The notes under the pieces: model-generated
Databases searched by the model: none
What the model was told of the DNA's origin: nothing
What the model saw: only the letters and a program-made list of their open reading frames with translations
Program-made: the position numbers and the translations under genes
In this document: positions 42,712 to 51,894 of the stretch, piece by piece
Layout: each line of letters starts with the position of its first letter
Numbering within the stretch: the first letter of the stretch is position 1
NCBI GenBank assembly: GCA_965229505.1
Contig: OZ245881.1
Span: 2,790,001-2,854,000, forward strand
Direction: 5' to 3'
Source of the DNA: UBA6059 sp040219045
Lineage (GTDB): Bacteria; Bacteroidota; Bacteroidia; Cytophagales; Cyclobacteriaceae
Length of the DNA: 64,000 bases

Positions 42712-45642
42712 TTAGGAGGTGATGGGATACCCCAATTTGGATGAATCTTTATAACTTTTTTTCGTTTCATTTGATTCTTTGACCGGGAAAGCTTTCATCT
42801 CGCCATCAATCAACACCCTCATGATGAGGTGCCCGCCAACTTTGTCAAACTCCAAAACCTGATTGCCGGGTTTCTGATTGAAATGACCGTATCTCCTGTC
42901 TTTCGACCATTTCTTATCCTCAGTATCCCACTTAGAATAATAGATGAAGCTCGGTCTGTTTGGGTGCTTCCGATCTTTGATGTGATAATACACGGTCTTA
43001 TGATCAGGGCTATAGACCTTATGAATTCGGCTATATCGGTGACCTATTTTTTGAGGAAAGATGAGCTTACGAATGTCAAATTCTTCATGATCAGCTTTCT
43101 TTCTAAATATGAAGGATACAAAGCCCTCCACAGGAAATAGCAGCAATGCAAGGATGAGGTTGGTTACCACCTGGAAGATGGGAATCTCACCGGAAATCTC
43201 ATCCAGATATGGCTCGAATCGGGTATGAATAGACTCGAAGAAGATAAAAAGACTGACGTAGATCAAGAGTCTGGCAATCAGTTTACTTTCTACCTTAGAA
43301 AGAAATTTGAAGGTGAGAACAATGACCAAGGTTACGATGGCCATTTCAAATAAGAGGAACCACCACTTGTTCCAATAGGGTAAATCCACAGCAAAGGATA
43401 CCTCGGAGAAGTTAGGCTGCCAATAGTCATCGTGATCTGATTCCATGATTTGGAAGGTATAGTCCCCAGGGTCAAGATTGGTATAGGTGGCCAGGTTGGT
43501 TTTAGATATAGGGGACCATTCTCTATCGTATCCTTCCAATCTATACTTGTAATAGATGGCATCAGGATCTTTAAGGTTGATCGATACAAAGTCAAAGGTG
43601 ATATGATTTTTATCGTGAGGAAATATAATTCCGGTAGGAAGTATATTGTCAATTTTGCTTTCCTCCGAGTAGGCTGTCAGATCTTCCTGCTTATAGAACA
43701 GCCGGATATCCGTAATGTGCGTACTCCTTGTGCGTATCTCATGATGTAAATGAGGGAGTACGATTTTAGTGATGCCATAAGGGTTTCCAACCCAAATATT
43801 ACCGTCATCGTCAGTATCAATCGCATTGATTAATGATTCGGTTTCCCCTAAGTCTTCCGGATGATAAAAGGTCCTGATGATATCATAGTCGGCCTGAATG
43901 AGGCTCACTCCCTTGCGATGGCCTACCCATGCCTGTCCACTCTGATCGATGGTGATACTGTTGGCAAAGTCCGATAGTAGACCGTCGGCCTTACCATACC
44001 TGGTGAATGCCTCCCCATCATATCTGAATACACCCTGACCCGCTGTTGCTATCCATACATCACCATTACTATCCTCTATTATGCTATTGATATCGTAAGA
44101 AGGGAAATTGTCATCCTTGGTCAAGTACCTAATCTCATTTGTGGTACGATCCAGAAAGGCAAGTCCAGCACCATACGCGCCAAACCATATATTGCCCTCG
44201 GCATCCGGGTGTACTGCGAAAATCTCGTTATGATAAAACTGGGTCGTGGTATTCCATTCGTTTACTGCCTTCCAGTCCGGGTCATACTCGACTACTCCCA
44301 TACCTGAAAATGAGATGAATACATTCCCGTTAGGGTGAACCTCCATCGTGCGAATAGGGTAGTCCATGACTTCTCCGGCCTTATTGGTGATGTTAATCGG
44401 CGTGCGGCTTTTTTCATCGAAGCTAAATAGCCCTTCATCTTCTACGCCTACGAGCAGCATATGCTTGTAGGATAAGAGTGCGGAGACATTTGCACCACTA
44501 AACTCATCGACCATCTCAAAGTTGAGACTGTCCCGATGAGGCTTGTTAAAGCCTCTGATTAGTCCAAGATTGGTGGCAATGTACCGCATATCATTGTGCA
44601 TGACCAGCGCGCGTGTGCGGTCGATAGCGAAGTAGTCCCTGAACGAATAGTGGTGAAAGTCAGCACGGTTAAGCTGAATGAGCCCTTTGCCGAAGGTACC
44701 CACCCACACCTCATCTTCTCTATCGGAATACAGGTAATTGATCTCGTTGCTTTCAAGTCCATTACTCTCAGAGAAGTGGGTAACCTTATAACTGTCATCC
44801 TTGAAGATGACTTCAAAAAGACCATTATTGGCGCTACCAAGCCAAAGATTTCCACGCATGTCGGTAGTAATAGTGTTAATCACCAACCGATTAAATTCAG
44901 AGAACTCGCTAAAATTCAACTCTGACTGTGGTGAATAATAGAGCCCTTCATCGGTTCCCACCCAAATACGGTCTGTGAATTCATCAAGAAAAATTGACTT
45001 GCAATTGATATACTCCAGATCTTCGATCATCCTGTTGGGAGTAATCGTAGATTGGGCGTCTACATCATAAACAAATACTCCGTCGCTCGTAGCTACGAGG
45101 AGCTCGCCATTGATATGGGCAAGATCATGAATGATAAGTCCCGAAAGTTCTGCGATCGGTGTTTGGATCTGCTTCCCTTCTTGAAAATTGACAAAAATAC
45201 CGTTTGACGTTAGTGCGAGGAGATTGTTTTCGCCGGGGAGGTTTATAATATCAATGACCTTGTAGGGGAGGTCATCCTTGCTAATGATCTTTCGGTATTG
45301 GCTGTGCTCGACGATACTTATGCCGCCATGATAGTAGCCTAAATAAAGATGCCCATCACTAGATACCTGCATAGCGGTGACTAAGTCACCGACAGTACTG
45401 TCCCTTTCATTGAGATTTATCATTTTGCGACCGTCGTACCTGTAAAGGCCGTCATCGCTACCTATCCAGAGAAATCCATCCTGATCCTGGACAACATTGT
45501 AAATGAAGGTGCCAAAGAAGTCTTGATTCTCATCTAATACTTTCTTGGTAAAATCTCGAATACCTGCTTCGGCAAACAGTACCTGAAAGCTTAAAAAAAG
45601 AAGGGCGAGGTGCCGTTTAATCATTCTTAGTTTTTTTGACAT
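42712..45642 (-). CDS. Two-component-type beta-propeller sensor lacking a kinase
   Basis: 976 residues: signal peptide, then about 14 Reg_prop blades (repeating FLWIGSDDGLYRYDG-like units such as IWVGTDEGLYY, NIWFGAYGAGLAFLD and DVWIATAGQGVFRYDG) to about residue 660. A Y_Y_Y domain (about 690-760) is followed by three membrane helices and a C-terminal domain of about 120 residues with no recognisable histidine kinase, HTH or cyclase motif. It overlaps the preceding 322-aa gene by 26 nt. It probably senses an extracellular ligand and signals by an unknown route, perhaps to the adjacent LytTR regulator. Confidence 0.85.
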   Translation of the reverse strand: MSKKLRMIKRHLALLFLSFQVLFAEAGIRDFTKKVLDENQDFFGTFIYNVVQDQDGFLWIGSDDGLYRYDGRKMINLNERDSTVGDLVTAMQVSSDGHLYLGYYHGGISIVEHSQYRKIISKDDLPYKVIDIINLPGENNLLALTSNGIFVNFQEGKQIQTPIAELSGLIIHDLAHINGELLVATSDGVFVYDVDAQSTITPNRMIEDLEYINCKSIFLDEFTDRIWVGTDEGLYYSPQSELNFSEFSEFNRLVINTITTDMRGNLWLGSANNGLFEVIFKDDSYKVTHFSESNGLESNEINYLYSDREDEVWVGTFGKGLIQLNRADFHHYSFRDYFAIDRTRALVMHNDMRYIATNLGLIRGFNKPHRDSLNFEMVDEFSGANVSALLSYKHMLLVGVEDEGLFSFDEKSRTPINITNKAGEVMDYPIRTMEVHPNGNVFISFSGMGVVEYDPDWKAVNEWNTTTQFYHNEIFAVHPDAEGNIWFGAYGAGLAFLDRTTNEIRYLTKDDNFPSYDINSIIEDSNGDVWIATAGQGVFRYDGEAFTRYGKADGLLSDFANSITIDQSGQAWVGHRKGVSLIQADYDIIRTFYHPEDLGETESLINAIDTDDDGNIWVGNPYGITKIVLPHLHHEIRTRSTHITDIRLFYKQEDLTAYSEESKIDNILPTGIIFPHDKNHITFDFVSINLKDPDAIYYKYRLEGYDREWSPISKTNLATYTNLDPGDYTFQIMESDHDDYWQPNFSEVSFAVDLPYWNKWWFLLFEMAIVTLVIVLTFKFLSKVESKLIARLLIYVSLFIFFESIHTRFEPYLDEISGEIPIFQVVTNLILALLLFPVEGFVSFIFRKKADHEEFDIRKLIFPQKIGHRYSRIHKVYSPDHKTVYYHIKDRKHPNRPSFIYYSKWDTEDKKWSKDRRYGHFNQKPGNQVLEFDKVGGHLIMRVLIDGEMKAFPVKESNETKKSYKDSSKLGYPITS

Positions 45643-46585
45643 CCACTTTGTACTTGTATTTTGGTGGACCGCCTATGGGATTTGAAAAAAAGGCAATAGC
45701 CTCATTGTGTTGATTGGTAATATAAGCCACTACATCATTTTCTGCCTCTCCATCTGTTAATATTTGGACATCCAGAGTAGTGTTCTTTTCCGCATCCAGG
45801 ATCTGATGTTGGCTTTGAATCCATACATCATTGCCGCTCTCTCCAGCGGTAATCCTGTTCTTTGCAACCGAATATAGCATCACATGTGCAATATTGTCTA
45901 AGTCAAAATTGTGTTGAATAATTGAAACAACATCTTCTTCTATAAACGGATACAAATGAACGACTTGCTTTGTATGCTCAGGAAGTCTGAAGCTATACTC
46001 AAAGGTAAATGCATTTGCGCCCTCTACTTCCTTGTTAATGTTGTGCTGAGTACTCAGAAAGTATTTGTAGAGATTGCCATCATCTCCAACCACTCCTTCG
46101 GTGATAAGTTTTAGTACGTGACCATCAAATTGTTCGACGAATTCACCTTCCAGAGGATTGATTGGACCAAAAGAATACCATTGGTCGTCATACTCAGGAT
46201 CATTGCCGAAAGTCTTGGAGGCAATAAGATTGCCGCTTTTGTACTCGCCTATCGGGTCAATGTTTCGGGCATCCGGATTGCTATATGCACCGGGACCGCC
46301 GTACAACTGGTACTTCATTTTGGTATTGAATTGACCGTTTAGTACGTCATGATGACCTCCAACTTCCGGGTCATATACTCTAATGTAAACGGGATGTGTA
46401 AAGGCTTTTGGGATAATAAAAAAGAAGGTCTGACTGAAGTCATCGTCACCCCATTCTGTTGGGCATTCCTTACCAAAAGTCATTAAGTATTCAATATGCT
46501 CAAACTCGCCGGGTACGAGCTGAGCCTGCACTTGAGCGCCCAGACCCAGGTAAAGACCGAAGGCTATGAAAATCTTCTTCATCAT
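45617..46585 (-). CDS. Unknown secreted ~320-aa protein, paralogue A
   Basis: 322 residues with an N-terminal signal peptide (ends GAQVQAQ). No recognised domain; predicted beta-rich, with conserved blocks FGKECPTEWGDDDFSQTFFF, PVYIRVYDPEVGG, YSFGPINPLEGEF and FFSNPIGGPPKYKYKVDVKK. It is full-length homologous to the protein at 48345-49310, with about two thirds of positions identical by eye. It overlaps its PD40-PKD partner gene by four bases upstream and the propeller sensor gene by 26 bases downstream. The family always follows a PD40-PKD gene here. Confidence 0.75.
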   Translation of the reverse strand: MMKKIFIAFGLYLGLGAQVQAQLVPGEFEHIEYLMTFGKECPTEWGDDDFSQTFFFIIPKAFTHPVYIRVYDPEVGGHHDVLNGQFNTKMKYQLYGGPGAYSNPDARNIDPIGEYKSGNLIASKTFGNDPEYDDQWYSFGPINPLEGEFVEQFDGHVLKLITEGVVGDDGNLYKYFLSTQHNINKEVEGANAFTFEYSFRLPEHTKQVVHLYPFIEEDVVSIIQHNFDLDNIAHVMLYSVAKNRITAGESGNDVWIQSQHQILDAEKNTTLDVQILTDGEAENDVVAYITNQHNEAIAFFSNPIGGPPKYKYKVDVKKTKND

Positions 46586-48111
46586 GAATTGCTCGAGATA
46601 TTATCTTCTATCGACTTTGTCAACTGCACTGCTTCACCATCAAATTCAAATAGAGCAGTCACTTGAACTTGATAAGACTGCTCAAGCAGGAATTCATGAG
46701 AGACAGTTGGAGCACAGTCATAATCTCCATCTCCGAAACTCCAGTAGTACTCGACACTTGTGCCCTCGGGTAGATTGTCAAATTTGGCAGTATAGACCCT
46801 TGTTTTATAATTCTTTCCTTCTGGCTGATAGGCTGCTACATCAAGCACTACGTTATCCAGTACTTCCAAGTCAAGTGAGTACTTATCATTAAACACATAA
46901 GTGTGCACCGAATCTTTGGCGTAAAAGTCAACATGATAGTTACCGGCTTTTTTATAGCAGTGCTTTGCTTGCATGCCGATATCTGCGGTGTGATCACCAA
47001 AATCCCATAGGAAATCTATGCCTTGGACTTCATTGGAATTGATGTCCGTAACCCTAAACTCATAGCATCTGCCAGACTCAGCAATATTTGATTTAGCGAT
47101 GAACTCATTTTGATAAAAGTAGCGTGCATGACATGCTATCTCTCCCTCGAAATGATGGAACACTTCTTCCTCTAAATGAAGATTGATTTCTAGTATATCC
47201 TGATTAATTTCTCCTCCTCTTATGAGATAGGCAGAATTTCGGATTTTAGAATAGTGAAAGTAAGTGTCATCAGCTGTAGTGTTAACTTTTGGTCCGAGAT
47301 TGATAGGCTCTGACCATTGATCCCAGGCGGTATCACTGAGCCGCTTGACTACAAAAATGTCTTTGCCACCGTATCCTCCAAGTCCGTCTGTAGCGAAGAA
47401 CAGGTATTTGCCATTCAATAGGTATGGGGCAACATCATCGCCAAGTGTATTGACACCTTTCAGGGGTATCGGTGTAGACCACATTGATTCAGTGACCCTT
47501 TCACTGATGTATAAGTTTCTGTCATTTTTTCCTGCCTCGAGTATTGCCGACGTTAGAAGAACTTTTCCATCTTCTGTTACAAAATGGTCATCATTCTTAG
47601 AGTAGCTGTTATAAGTCACTATCTCAAACTTGCGGGGTTCAGTCCAGCTCTTGTCCTCAAACTTGCTGTAACTTAATTCCACTGTGGGCACTTTGGTTTT
47701 TGCATAGTCATTTCCAAATATGATCATATGAGTTCCTTTATCGATTGCTAATGAATTAATGATGTTAGCTCCAGAATTATTGAAATGGTAAAACTTTTGC
47801 GCTTTACCCCAAGCACCTGTATTGGGATTCCAATTCGCAAACCAGATGTCTTCATGAGTCTCATTCACTCTACCATTATCAGCACGGCCGACTCTACTAA
47901 AGAACATGGTTTTACCATCTAGCGAGACAATCGGATGATTCTCATGAAAAGGTGAATTAATACTTGGATTAAGTTTTTTAGCTGTTTCTGCGATACTTAC
48001 AAGCTTGGAACTTGAATTATCCGTATCGGAAGCGATAGCATTGCAGGTTGAGACATAGAGCCCTCCCACAATGAGGCATAGCCAGCCCATTGTTTTTCGG
48101 CAAGTCAACAT
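46582..48111 (-). CDS. PD40-PKD secreted protein, paralogue A
   Basis: 509 residues: signal peptide, then WD40-like PD40 propeller units (NHPIVSLDGKTMFFSRVG; YLLNGKYLFFATDGLGGYGG, KDIFVVKRLSD) to about 300. Two PKD/polycystin-like domains follow (FLWDFGDHTADIG; YYWSFGDGDYDC). It resembles PorE/OmpA-family PD40 proteins but lacks an OmpA peptidoglycan-binding domain. It is paralogous along its length to 49307-50833. A 21-bp-period direct repeat lies 61 bp before its start. Confidence 0.8.
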   Translation of the reverse strand: MLTCRKTMGWLCLIVGGLYVSTCNAIASDTDNSSSKLVSIAETAKKLNPSINSPFHENHPIVSLDGKTMFFSRVGRADNGRVNETHEDIWFANWNPNTGAWGKAQKFYHFNNSGANIINSLAIDKGTHMIIFGNDYAKTKVPTVELSYSKFEDKSWTEPRKFEIVTYNSYSKNDDHFVTEDGKVLLTSAILEAGKNDRNLYISERVTESMWSTPIPLKGVNTLGDDVAPYLLNGKYLFFATDGLGGYGGKDIFVVKRLSDTAWDQWSEPINLGPKVNTTADDTYFHYSKIRNSAYLIRGGEINQDILEINLHLEEEVFHHFEGEIACHARYFYQNEFIAKSNIAESGRCYEFRVTDINSNEVQGIDFLWDFGDHTADIGMQAKHCYKKAGNYHVDFYAKDSVHTYVFNDKYSLDLEVLDNVVLDVAAYQPEGKNYKTRVYTAKFDNLPEGTSVEYYWSFGDGDYDCAPTVSHEFLLEQSYQVQVTALFEFDGEAVQLTKSIEDNISSNS

Positions 48112-48171
48112 ATAATCTTTCCACTAGGTTGACTATGAAAGTAGTTAAGAAGAAAAGTAAATATCGAAAAA

Positions 48172-48201
48172 GTCGATGAACGGGTACAAATCGTCGTTGA
48201 A
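48172..48201 (+). promoter_or_regulatory. Direct repeat upstream of PD40 gene A, LytTR-like site
   Basis: GTCGATGAA (48172-48180), 12 bp, GTCGTTGAA (48193-48201). It has the same arrangement as at 50892-50921. Two 9-bp direct repeats with a 12-bp spacer is the usual LytTR operator geometry; the match to the published base consensus is only partial. Confidence 0.6.
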
Positions 48202-48344
48202 TTTAAATTATGAATAGTTAATCATCTATAAGTAATTGATATACAGTTAATTGTATATAGTACATTAAAGTAGGATTGCAATAAAAAAATCGTGGTAAAT
48301 GTCACGAATGACAAGATCTAAGTTTGTGCAGAATACTTCTGTAG

Positions 48345-49310
48345 CTAGTCGTTTTTACGCTTGACATCTACTTTGTACTTGTATTTTGGTGGGCCACCTA
48401 TAGGGTTTGAGAAGAAGGGAACAGCTTCATTATACTGATTGGTCACGTAGGCAACCATATCATTATTTGAAGGCTTGGTTTTCAGAATTTGGATATCCAA
48501 TGTGGTGTTCTTTTCCTCATCAACAATTTCATGTTGGCTTTCTGTCCATATATCATTGCCACTAATATTGCCTTGATGACGATTTTTGGAGATAGAGTAG
48601 AGCATCACTTGAGCTTCATTGTCTAGGTCGAAGTTGTGTTGCCTGATCGAGACAACATTACGCTCGATGAAGGGATATAGATGTACAATTTGTCTTGCAT
48701 TTTCAGGTAGGCGAAAACTATACTCATAGGTAAAAGCGTTAGCACCTTCCACATCCTGATTGGCATCATGTCTGGAGCTTAAAAAGTATTTATAGAGGTT
48801 ACCATCATTGCCGCGGACACCTTCGACAATCACCTTGAGGACGTGTCCGTCCAGTTCTTCGATGAATTCGCCTTCCAGGGGATTGAAAGGTCCAAAGGAA
48901 TACCAGTTATTATCATATTCCTGACTTTCACCAAAAGTCTTGGTAGCTAGTAGTGTGCCGCTTTTATAGTTTCCTATTGGATCAACGGCACGCGCCTCAG
49001 GATCGCTGTAGGCACCCGCACCACCGTAGACTTCATACTTCATCTTAGTGTCAAACTCTCCGTTGATCTGATCATGTTGACCGCCAATGTCTGGATCAAA
49101 CACCCTGAGGTAGACCGGGTGTTCAAATGCCTTTGGGACTATGAAGAAAAATGTCTGGCTGTGGTCGTCATCTCCCCAACTTGTCGGGCAACCTTTGCCA
49201 AAAGTGATCAGATAGTCAATCTGCTCGAATTGCCCTGGAACCATCTGGCCTTTAGTTTCAACTGCGACCAGCGTCATTGCAACCAAGAATATTATAATAG
49301 CACTTTTCAT
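48345..49310 (-). CDS. Unknown secreted ~320-aa protein, paralogue B
   Basis: 321 residues with a signal peptide (ends AVETKGQ). It shares all conserved blocks with paralogue A (FGKGCPTSWGDDDHSQTFFF; PFNPLEGEF; FFSNPIGGPPKYKYKVDVKR). No domain was recognised. Its ATG overlaps the stop of the PD40-PKD gene B by four bases (ATGA). The C-terminal lysine-rich end follows a Pro-rich stretch and does not look like a type IX secretion signal. Confidence 0.75.
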   Translation of the reverse strand: MKSAIIIFLVAMTLVAVETKGQMVPGQFEQIDYLITFGKGCPTSWGDDDHSQTFFFIVPKAFEHPVYLRVFDPDIGGQHDQINGEFDTKMKYEVYGGAGAYSDPEARAVDPIGNYKSGTLLATKTFGESQEYDNNWYSFGPFNPLEGEFIEELDGHVLKVIVEGVRGNDGNLYKYFLSSRHDANQDVEGANAFTYEYSFRLPENARQIVHLYPFIERNVVSIRQHNFDLDNEAQVMLYSISKNRHQGNISGNDIWTESQHEIVDEEKNTTLDIQILKTKPSNNDMVAYVTNQYNEAVPFFSNPIGGPPKYKYKVDVKRKND

Positions 49311-50833
49311 ATAGCAGGATTAACCTTTGTTTGAACTGATTGGGTAAGTTGAATGGTCTGGCCACCCATTTCAAAAACAGCAGTGACCCTTACTTCAAAG
49401 GCATCACCAAATATATAATCGTGCTCGACCATTGAGCCACAATCGTAGTTACCATCACCGAAACTCCAGAAGTAAGCCACGTTGGTTATGTCATTCGGCA
49501 GATTTAAGAGCTTTGCTGAATATGCCTTATGATTCGTAGTAGAGTCGGCCGAAAAGGGAGATGTAAGCTCGAGAGTAATATCATCCAGCACGTCAACTTC
49601 AAAATTGTACTCATCGTTGAATTGATAATAGGTAGTATTTTCTACAACTGAAAAGTTGACCATGTACTTACCAGAATGGGTGTAACAATGTTCGGTGGAG
49701 ATACCATAGCCGATCTGCTCATCTCCAAAATGCCAGATGAATTCTCGACCAGAGATATCTTCTTCCTTCAGTTCCAACACCTGAAAGTCGAAGCACTTTT
49801 GTGAGGCAAATGTTCCAGAGGTGGATTCATGAGTATTTTGATAGAATGATCTGGCAGTACAGCCATTTTCTCCTTCCAATTGACCGAAGATTTCTTCTTC
49901 GAGGAAGATATCTATCTCTACAATATCCATGTCATCATCATGCACACCCTTGGTGAGGTAAGCCTTATTTCTCATTTTGGAATAATGGAAATACACATTG
50001 TCGTTGGCATCATTGACCTGTGGGCCAAGGTTGATCGGCTCTGACCACTTGTCCCAGGCGATTGTGCTGAGCCTTTTCATCACGAAGATGTCTTTACCGC
50101 CATAGCCACCCAGGCTATCTGTAGAGAAGAATAAATATTTATTGTCGATCATATAGGGTGCTGAATCATCACCAGTAGTGTTTACCGCCTTGAGCTCTAC
50201 AGGTGCAGACCATGTTGACTCATCAATTTTTTCACTCAGGTAAATGTTGCGATCGGGCCCGTGATAATCCATCATCCCTGAGAAAAGTAGGATGCTGGCA
50301 TCTTCACTCACGAAGTAATCAACGCGCTCTGAGTGATTTGTGAAGTTTTCAATTTCATATTTCATTGGTTCTGTCCATTGGCCATCCACTAATCTGCTGT
50401 AAGAAAGCCCTGCTTTCATTTTTTTTGGATTGCTATAGTCATTACCAAGAATGAGTGTGGGCACGCCATGGTCTATGGCCACAGAATTGATGAAGTTAGG
50501 ATATTCATTATTGAAAAAGGGGAAACGCACAGCAGCTTCCCAGATTTCTGAAGTTGCATTCCATTGAGAATACCAGATATCTTCCTGGTCATTTACCCCA
50601 CCTATGTTATCAGGATGTAGAGATCTGCTGAAGAACATGGTTTGACCGTCGAGTGTTACCAGAGGGCCATTCTCTCGGTAAGGAGAGTTAACAAAACCTT
50701 GGACCTGATGCGCAGAATCGCTAAATGAGAAATGGGGTTTACTGTTGTTCTTACTTTTTTCCGATCCTGATACCTCAATTGACAAACAAAATGTGAGGCA
50801 GAATAGAAATAATACTTTTGAGTGGTTTAACAT
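49307..50833 (-). CDS. PD40-PKD secreted protein, paralogue B
   Basis: 508 residues: signal peptide (to about 23), PD40 propeller (NGPLVTLDGQTMFFSRS; YLFFSTDSLGGYGGKDIF), two PKD domains (FIWHFGDEQIGYG; YFWSFGDGNYDC). It is the first gene of the tandem pair-of-pairs. A conserved 21-bp-period direct repeat lies 59 bp before the ATG. Probably periplasmic or surface-attached; function unknown. Confidence 0.8.
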   Translation of the reverse strand: MLNHSKVLFLFCLTFCLSIEVSGSEKSKNNSKPHFSFSDSAHQVQGFVNSPYRENGPLVTLDGQTMFFSRSLHPDNIGGVNDQEDIWYSQWNATSEIWEAAVRFPFFNNEYPNFINSVAIDHGVPTLILGNDYSNPKKMKAGLSYSRLVDGQWTEPMKYEIENFTNHSERVDYFVSEDASILLFSGMMDYHGPDRNIYLSEKIDESTWSAPVELKAVNTTGDDSAPYMIDNKYLFFSTDSLGGYGGKDIFVMKRLSTIAWDKWSEPINLGPQVNDANDNVYFHYSKMRNKAYLTKGVHDDDMDIVEIDIFLEEEIFGQLEGENGCTARSFYQNTHESTSGTFASQKCFDFQVLELKEEDISGREFIWHFGDEQIGYGISTEHCYTHSGKYMVNFSVVENTTYYQFNDEYNFEVDVLDDITLELTSPFSADSTTNHKAYSAKLLNLPNDITNVAYFWSFGDGNYDCGSMVEHDYIFGDAFEVRVTAVFEMGGQTIQLTQSVQTKVNPAI

Positions 50834-50891
50834 GATTTTTGCCGCTAGTTGAATGCAAACCTATATATGGCCTGTTTGGACAGTGCGGAAA

Positions 50892-50921
50892 GTCGTTGAA
50901 CTAGCGCGGATCGTCGTTAAA
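50892..50921 (+). promoter_or_regulatory. Direct repeat upstream of PD40 gene B, LytTR-like site
   Basis: GTCGTTGAA (50892-50900), 12 bp, GTCGTTAAA (50913-50921). It has the same spacing and nearly the same distance to the start codon (59 versus 61 bp) as the copy at 48172-48201. Confidence 0.6.
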
Positions 50922-50982
50922 CCGATATTACATACATGTGTAAGTAAGTAGCCTTAATGCGCTGATAATGAGTTGTTTATTT

Positions 50983-51894
50983 TTATGAAATCGTTTGCAA
51001 AGTCCATATATTCGTTTGTTTGGCTTGTGCTGTACTTACAAAGGTGAAGTGCAACGGTGTGCCTGGCTGCTGCTGGGCCAAATAGGGAAGATCCGCTTTG
51101 ATGACAGTGGCGATACGTGGATATCCGCCGGTAGTTTGGCCATCGGCCATCACGATGATGGGTTGTCCGTCTGGAGGCAGCTGCATAGTGCCCACTGTGA
51201 TAGGTGAGGAGAGTATGTGTCGCGCTTGAATCGAAGGTGCGTTTCCTTCCAATCTAATACCCATCCGATCCCATTGACGGGTCACGGTAAAGGCTGTGGA
51301 TTCCAGCCAATTGGACAGCTCTGGATTGGATTCGGCTGTTTCCATGAGCCTTATTTTCCGACCAGGCGCGAAAGCCCGGATTTGGTGCTCGGGTAGGGAT
51401 TGAGTCTTTGCTGTGGCCTTGCACTCGAGTCTGATGATGTCTCCCTTTTGAAGTTGCCGGCCATCTATACCGCCGATTTTGGCACGTAGGAATGTAGAGG
51501 TACTGCCTAGAACTTTTGGAATATCCCATTGACCAGCGATAGCCAGATAGCCGATCATGTGCTTTGTAGTCTTGCCAAGCTCGAGCAGGTCTCCCTGATT
51601 TACTTCGATGGCTTCAAATCGTCGTACACTCTGCCCATTAAGTTGGGCTTCCATACCCGCACCTGTGAGTGCTATTGTCGCTGAGGTCAGAAACTCCAAT
51701 GTAGCTCCCACCTGGATCATCTCTATGAGCGTTTCTCTGGTTGGGTTACCGACGATAAAGTTGGCTTGCTGAGCAGATAGCGCATCCATGAATCCACTGG
51801 TGGGGATGCCATAGCTTCGATAGCCATGCCTGCCACCATCCTGGAGGGTGGTCATCTGTCCCGGCCGGATCACCTTAAACGCTACCTGGGCCAT
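50983..51894 (-). CDS. pxpC: 5-oxoprolinase subunit C (KipA-like)
   Basis: 303-residue biotin-dependent carboxyltransferase-like protein, the third subunit of the ATP-dependent 5-oxoprolinase PxpABC that opens 5-oxoproline (pyroglutamate) to glutamate. Family blocks VIRPGQMTTLQDGGRHGYRS, GIPTSGFMD and the QWDRMGIRLEG segment are present. It overlaps pxpB by 20 nt. It converts a toxic, non-enzymatically formed glutamine product; the role is established for the family in Bacillus and E. coli. Confidence 0.92.
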   Translation of the reverse strand: MAQVAFKVIRPGQMTTLQDGGRHGYRSYGIPTSGFMDALSAQQANFIVGNPTRETLIEMIQVGATLEFLTSATIALTGAGMEAQLNGQSVRRFEAIEVNQGDLLELGKTTKHMIGYLAIAGQWDIPKVLGSTSTFLRAKIGGIDGRQLQKGDIIRLECKATAKTQSLPEHQIRAFAPGRKIRLMETAESNPELSNWLESTAFTVTRQWDRMGIRLEGNAPSIQARHILSSPITVGTMQLPPDGQPIIVMADGQTTGGYPRIATVIKADLPYLAQQQPGTPLHFTFVSTAQAKQTNIWTLQTIS

